NCBI GenBank assembly: GCA_900545035.1
Contig: UQXM01000097.1
Location: forward strand, 1-7,024
Length of the DNA stretch: 7,024 nucleotides
Reading direction: 5' to 3'
Source: an uncultured Fusobacterium sp.
GTDB taxonomy: Bacteria; Fusobacteriota; Fusobacteriia; Fusobacteriales; Fusobacteriaceae
Below the pieces are notes generated by a model. It saw nothing but the letters and a program-made list of their open reading frames with translations. It made no database searches and had not been told where the DNA came from. Both the position numbers and the translations under genes were made by a program. Position 1 is the stretch's first letter; each line of letters begins with the position of its first letter. Positions 5,864 through 7,024 of the stretch are shown piece after piece.

Positions 5864-7024
5864 ATGGATAATAAAACTTTGAAAAAATACGCAGCACTTG
5901 CTTTGGAAGTGGGAATAAATTTACAGAAAAATCAAACACTTGTAATAATGTCCCCTGTAGAAACAGCACCTTTTACAAGAATGCTTGCGGAAAAAGCTTA
6001 TGCTCTTGGAGCGGAGGAAGTTGTGATTCACTGGGGAGATGATTTCTGTAAAAAATTGAAATTTATAAACGGAAATATAAAAATATTTGAAAAAATGCCT
6101 CAATGGGAAATAGATTCTCTTATGTATTATGCTGACAAAGGAGCGGCTTTTTTAAGCATTGCAGCCAACGACCCTGAACTTTTAAAAGGAATAGACAGCG
6201 AAAAAATTGCAAAAGCACAGACAGCAAGAAATGTGGGACTGAAAAAATATTACGAAAAAGTTATGACAAATGAAATTCAGTGGAATATTATTTCTGTACC
6301 TACTCTTGCATGGGCAAAAAAAGTATTCCCGAATGTTTCGGATGAAGAAGCTGTGGAATCTTTATGGAAAGCAATAATTTATTCTGTAAAAGCTGATACG
6401 GAAAATCCTGTTGAAACATGGAAAAATCATTTGGAAAATCTGAAAAAGAAAATGGATTATCTGAACAAAAAACAGTTTAAAAAATTTATTATAAAAAATT
6501 CACTGGGAACAGATTTAACAGTACAGCTTCCCAACAGACACCTTTGGGCTTCCGGAAAAGACACTACAAAATCTGGAATAGATTTTGTGGCGAATATTCC
6601 AACAGAAGAAGTTTTCTCAATGCCTTACAAGTATGGTGTGGATGGGACAGTTTATGCTTCAAAGCCGTTAAATTACGGGGGAACTCTTATAGAAAATTTC
6701 TCTCTTACATTTAAGGATGGAAAAATAATAGATTTTACAGCTGAAACAGGAGCGGAAGCTTTGAAAAATTTGATTAACACAGATGAAGGAGCAAAATATC
6801 TTGGAGAAATAGCTCTTGTTCCATACGATTCTCCTATTTCAAATTCGAATATTTTATTTTATAATACTTTGTTTGATGAAAATGCTTCGTGTCATCTTGC
6901 AATAGGACAGGCTTATCCAAGCTGTATCGAAGAGGGAGATACTCTAAACAAACAGCAGATGGAAGAAGCAGGTATGAATGATTCTTTAGTTCATGTTGAT
7001 TTTATGTTTGGTACAAAAGATTTG
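5864..7024 (+). CDS. M29-family metallo-aminopeptidase (AmpS/PepS/aminopeptidase T type), cut by the window edge
   Basis: The frame from ATG at 5864 stays open for 387 codons to the last base. The family runs to about 410 residues, so only the last few dozen should be missing. AGGAGG (5853-5858) lies five bases before ATG. M29 enzymes are cytoplasmic, two-metal exopeptidases that remove N-terminal amino acids from peptides. All expected metal-ligand regions are visible: NIPTEEVFSMP (244-254, glutamate ligand), GEIALVP (314-320, E315), ENASCHLAIGQAYP (339-352, H344 and the probable catalytic Y351) and HVDFMFG (377-383, H377 and D379). The gene has its own extended -10 promoter and diverges from potA. 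A role in peptide use or turnover is likely; a link to polyamine uptake is not shown. The symbol is left blank because AmpS, PepS and AmpT cannot be separated by eye. Confidence 0.92.
   Translation, partial: MDNKTLKKYAALALEVGINLQKNQTLVIMSPVETAPFTRMLAEKAYALGAEEVVIHWGDDFCKKLKFINGNIKIFEKMPQWEIDSLMYYADKGAAFLSIAANDPELLKGIDSEKIAKAQTARNVGLKKYYEKVMTNEIQWNIISVPTLAWAKKVFPNVSDEEAVESLWKAIIYSVKADTENPVETWKNHLENLKKKMDYLNKKQFKKFIIKNSLGTDLTVQLPNRHLWASGKDTTKSGIDFVANIPTEEVFSMPYKYGVDGTVYASKPLNYGGTLIENFSLTFKDGKIIDFTAETGAEALKNLINTDEGAKYLGEIALVPYDSPISNSNILFYNTLFDENASCHLAIGQAYPSCIEEGDTLNKQQMEEAGMNDSLVHVDFMFGTKDL

Noticed and set aside
5921..6103. 60-codon minus-strand frame opposite the aminopeptidase
   Set aside because: It is antisense to a clear M29 gene, Phe/Tyr-rich and unsupported by a start signal.

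Overview
This is an AT-rich window (roughly one third G+C by eye) with strong AGGAGG-type ribosome binding sites, heavy AGA/ATA/AAA codon use and closely packed genes. The gene set and protein style suggest an anaerobic, low-GC bacterium. Fusobacteriota, perhaps Leptotrichiaceae (Leptotrichia, Sebaldella or Streptobacillus), is my best guess, with Firmicutes as the alternative. This placement is inference from style, not a database result.

Layout, left to right. (1) Bases 1-168 are non-coding leader with two operator-like palindromes and a weak hairpin. (2) A rightward ROK-family transcriptional regulator lies at 169-1341. (3) A rightward DJ-1/PfpI-family protein lies at 1435-1974. (4) A perfect-stem, bidirectional intrinsic terminator at 2001-2030 separates this pair from a convergent leftward block. 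(5) The leftward block, read in its own direction, is potA (TTG start at 5696), potB and potC, a complete ATPase plus two-permease set of a polyamine-type ABC importer with overlapping junctions, followed after 67 bases by a cyclophilin-type peptidyl-prolyl isomerase lipoprotein. (6) A 167-base divergent promoter region (5697-5863) separates potA from (7) a rightward M29-family metallo-aminopeptidase that is still open at the right edge.

How the genes fit together. PotA energises the PotB/PotC channel, but no substrate-binding protein (PotD) is encoded here. The position where potD commonly follows potC holds a lipoprotein isomerase instead, so the binding protein must be elsewhere or outside the window. 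The ROK protein looks like a sugar-responsive repressor rather than a kinase, because its ATP-binding glycines are degraded; its target may be the unseen sequence to the left or its own promoter. The DJ-1 protein and the aminopeptidase are housekeeping or stress-type enzymes with no evident functional tie to the transporter.

I see no sign of a novel multi-gene system, mobile element, CRISPR array or RNA gene. The points most worth a second look are the missing potD with a cyclophilin in its place, the altered active-site loop of that cyclophilin, the variant zinc motif of the ROK regulator, and the paired palindromes in front of it.
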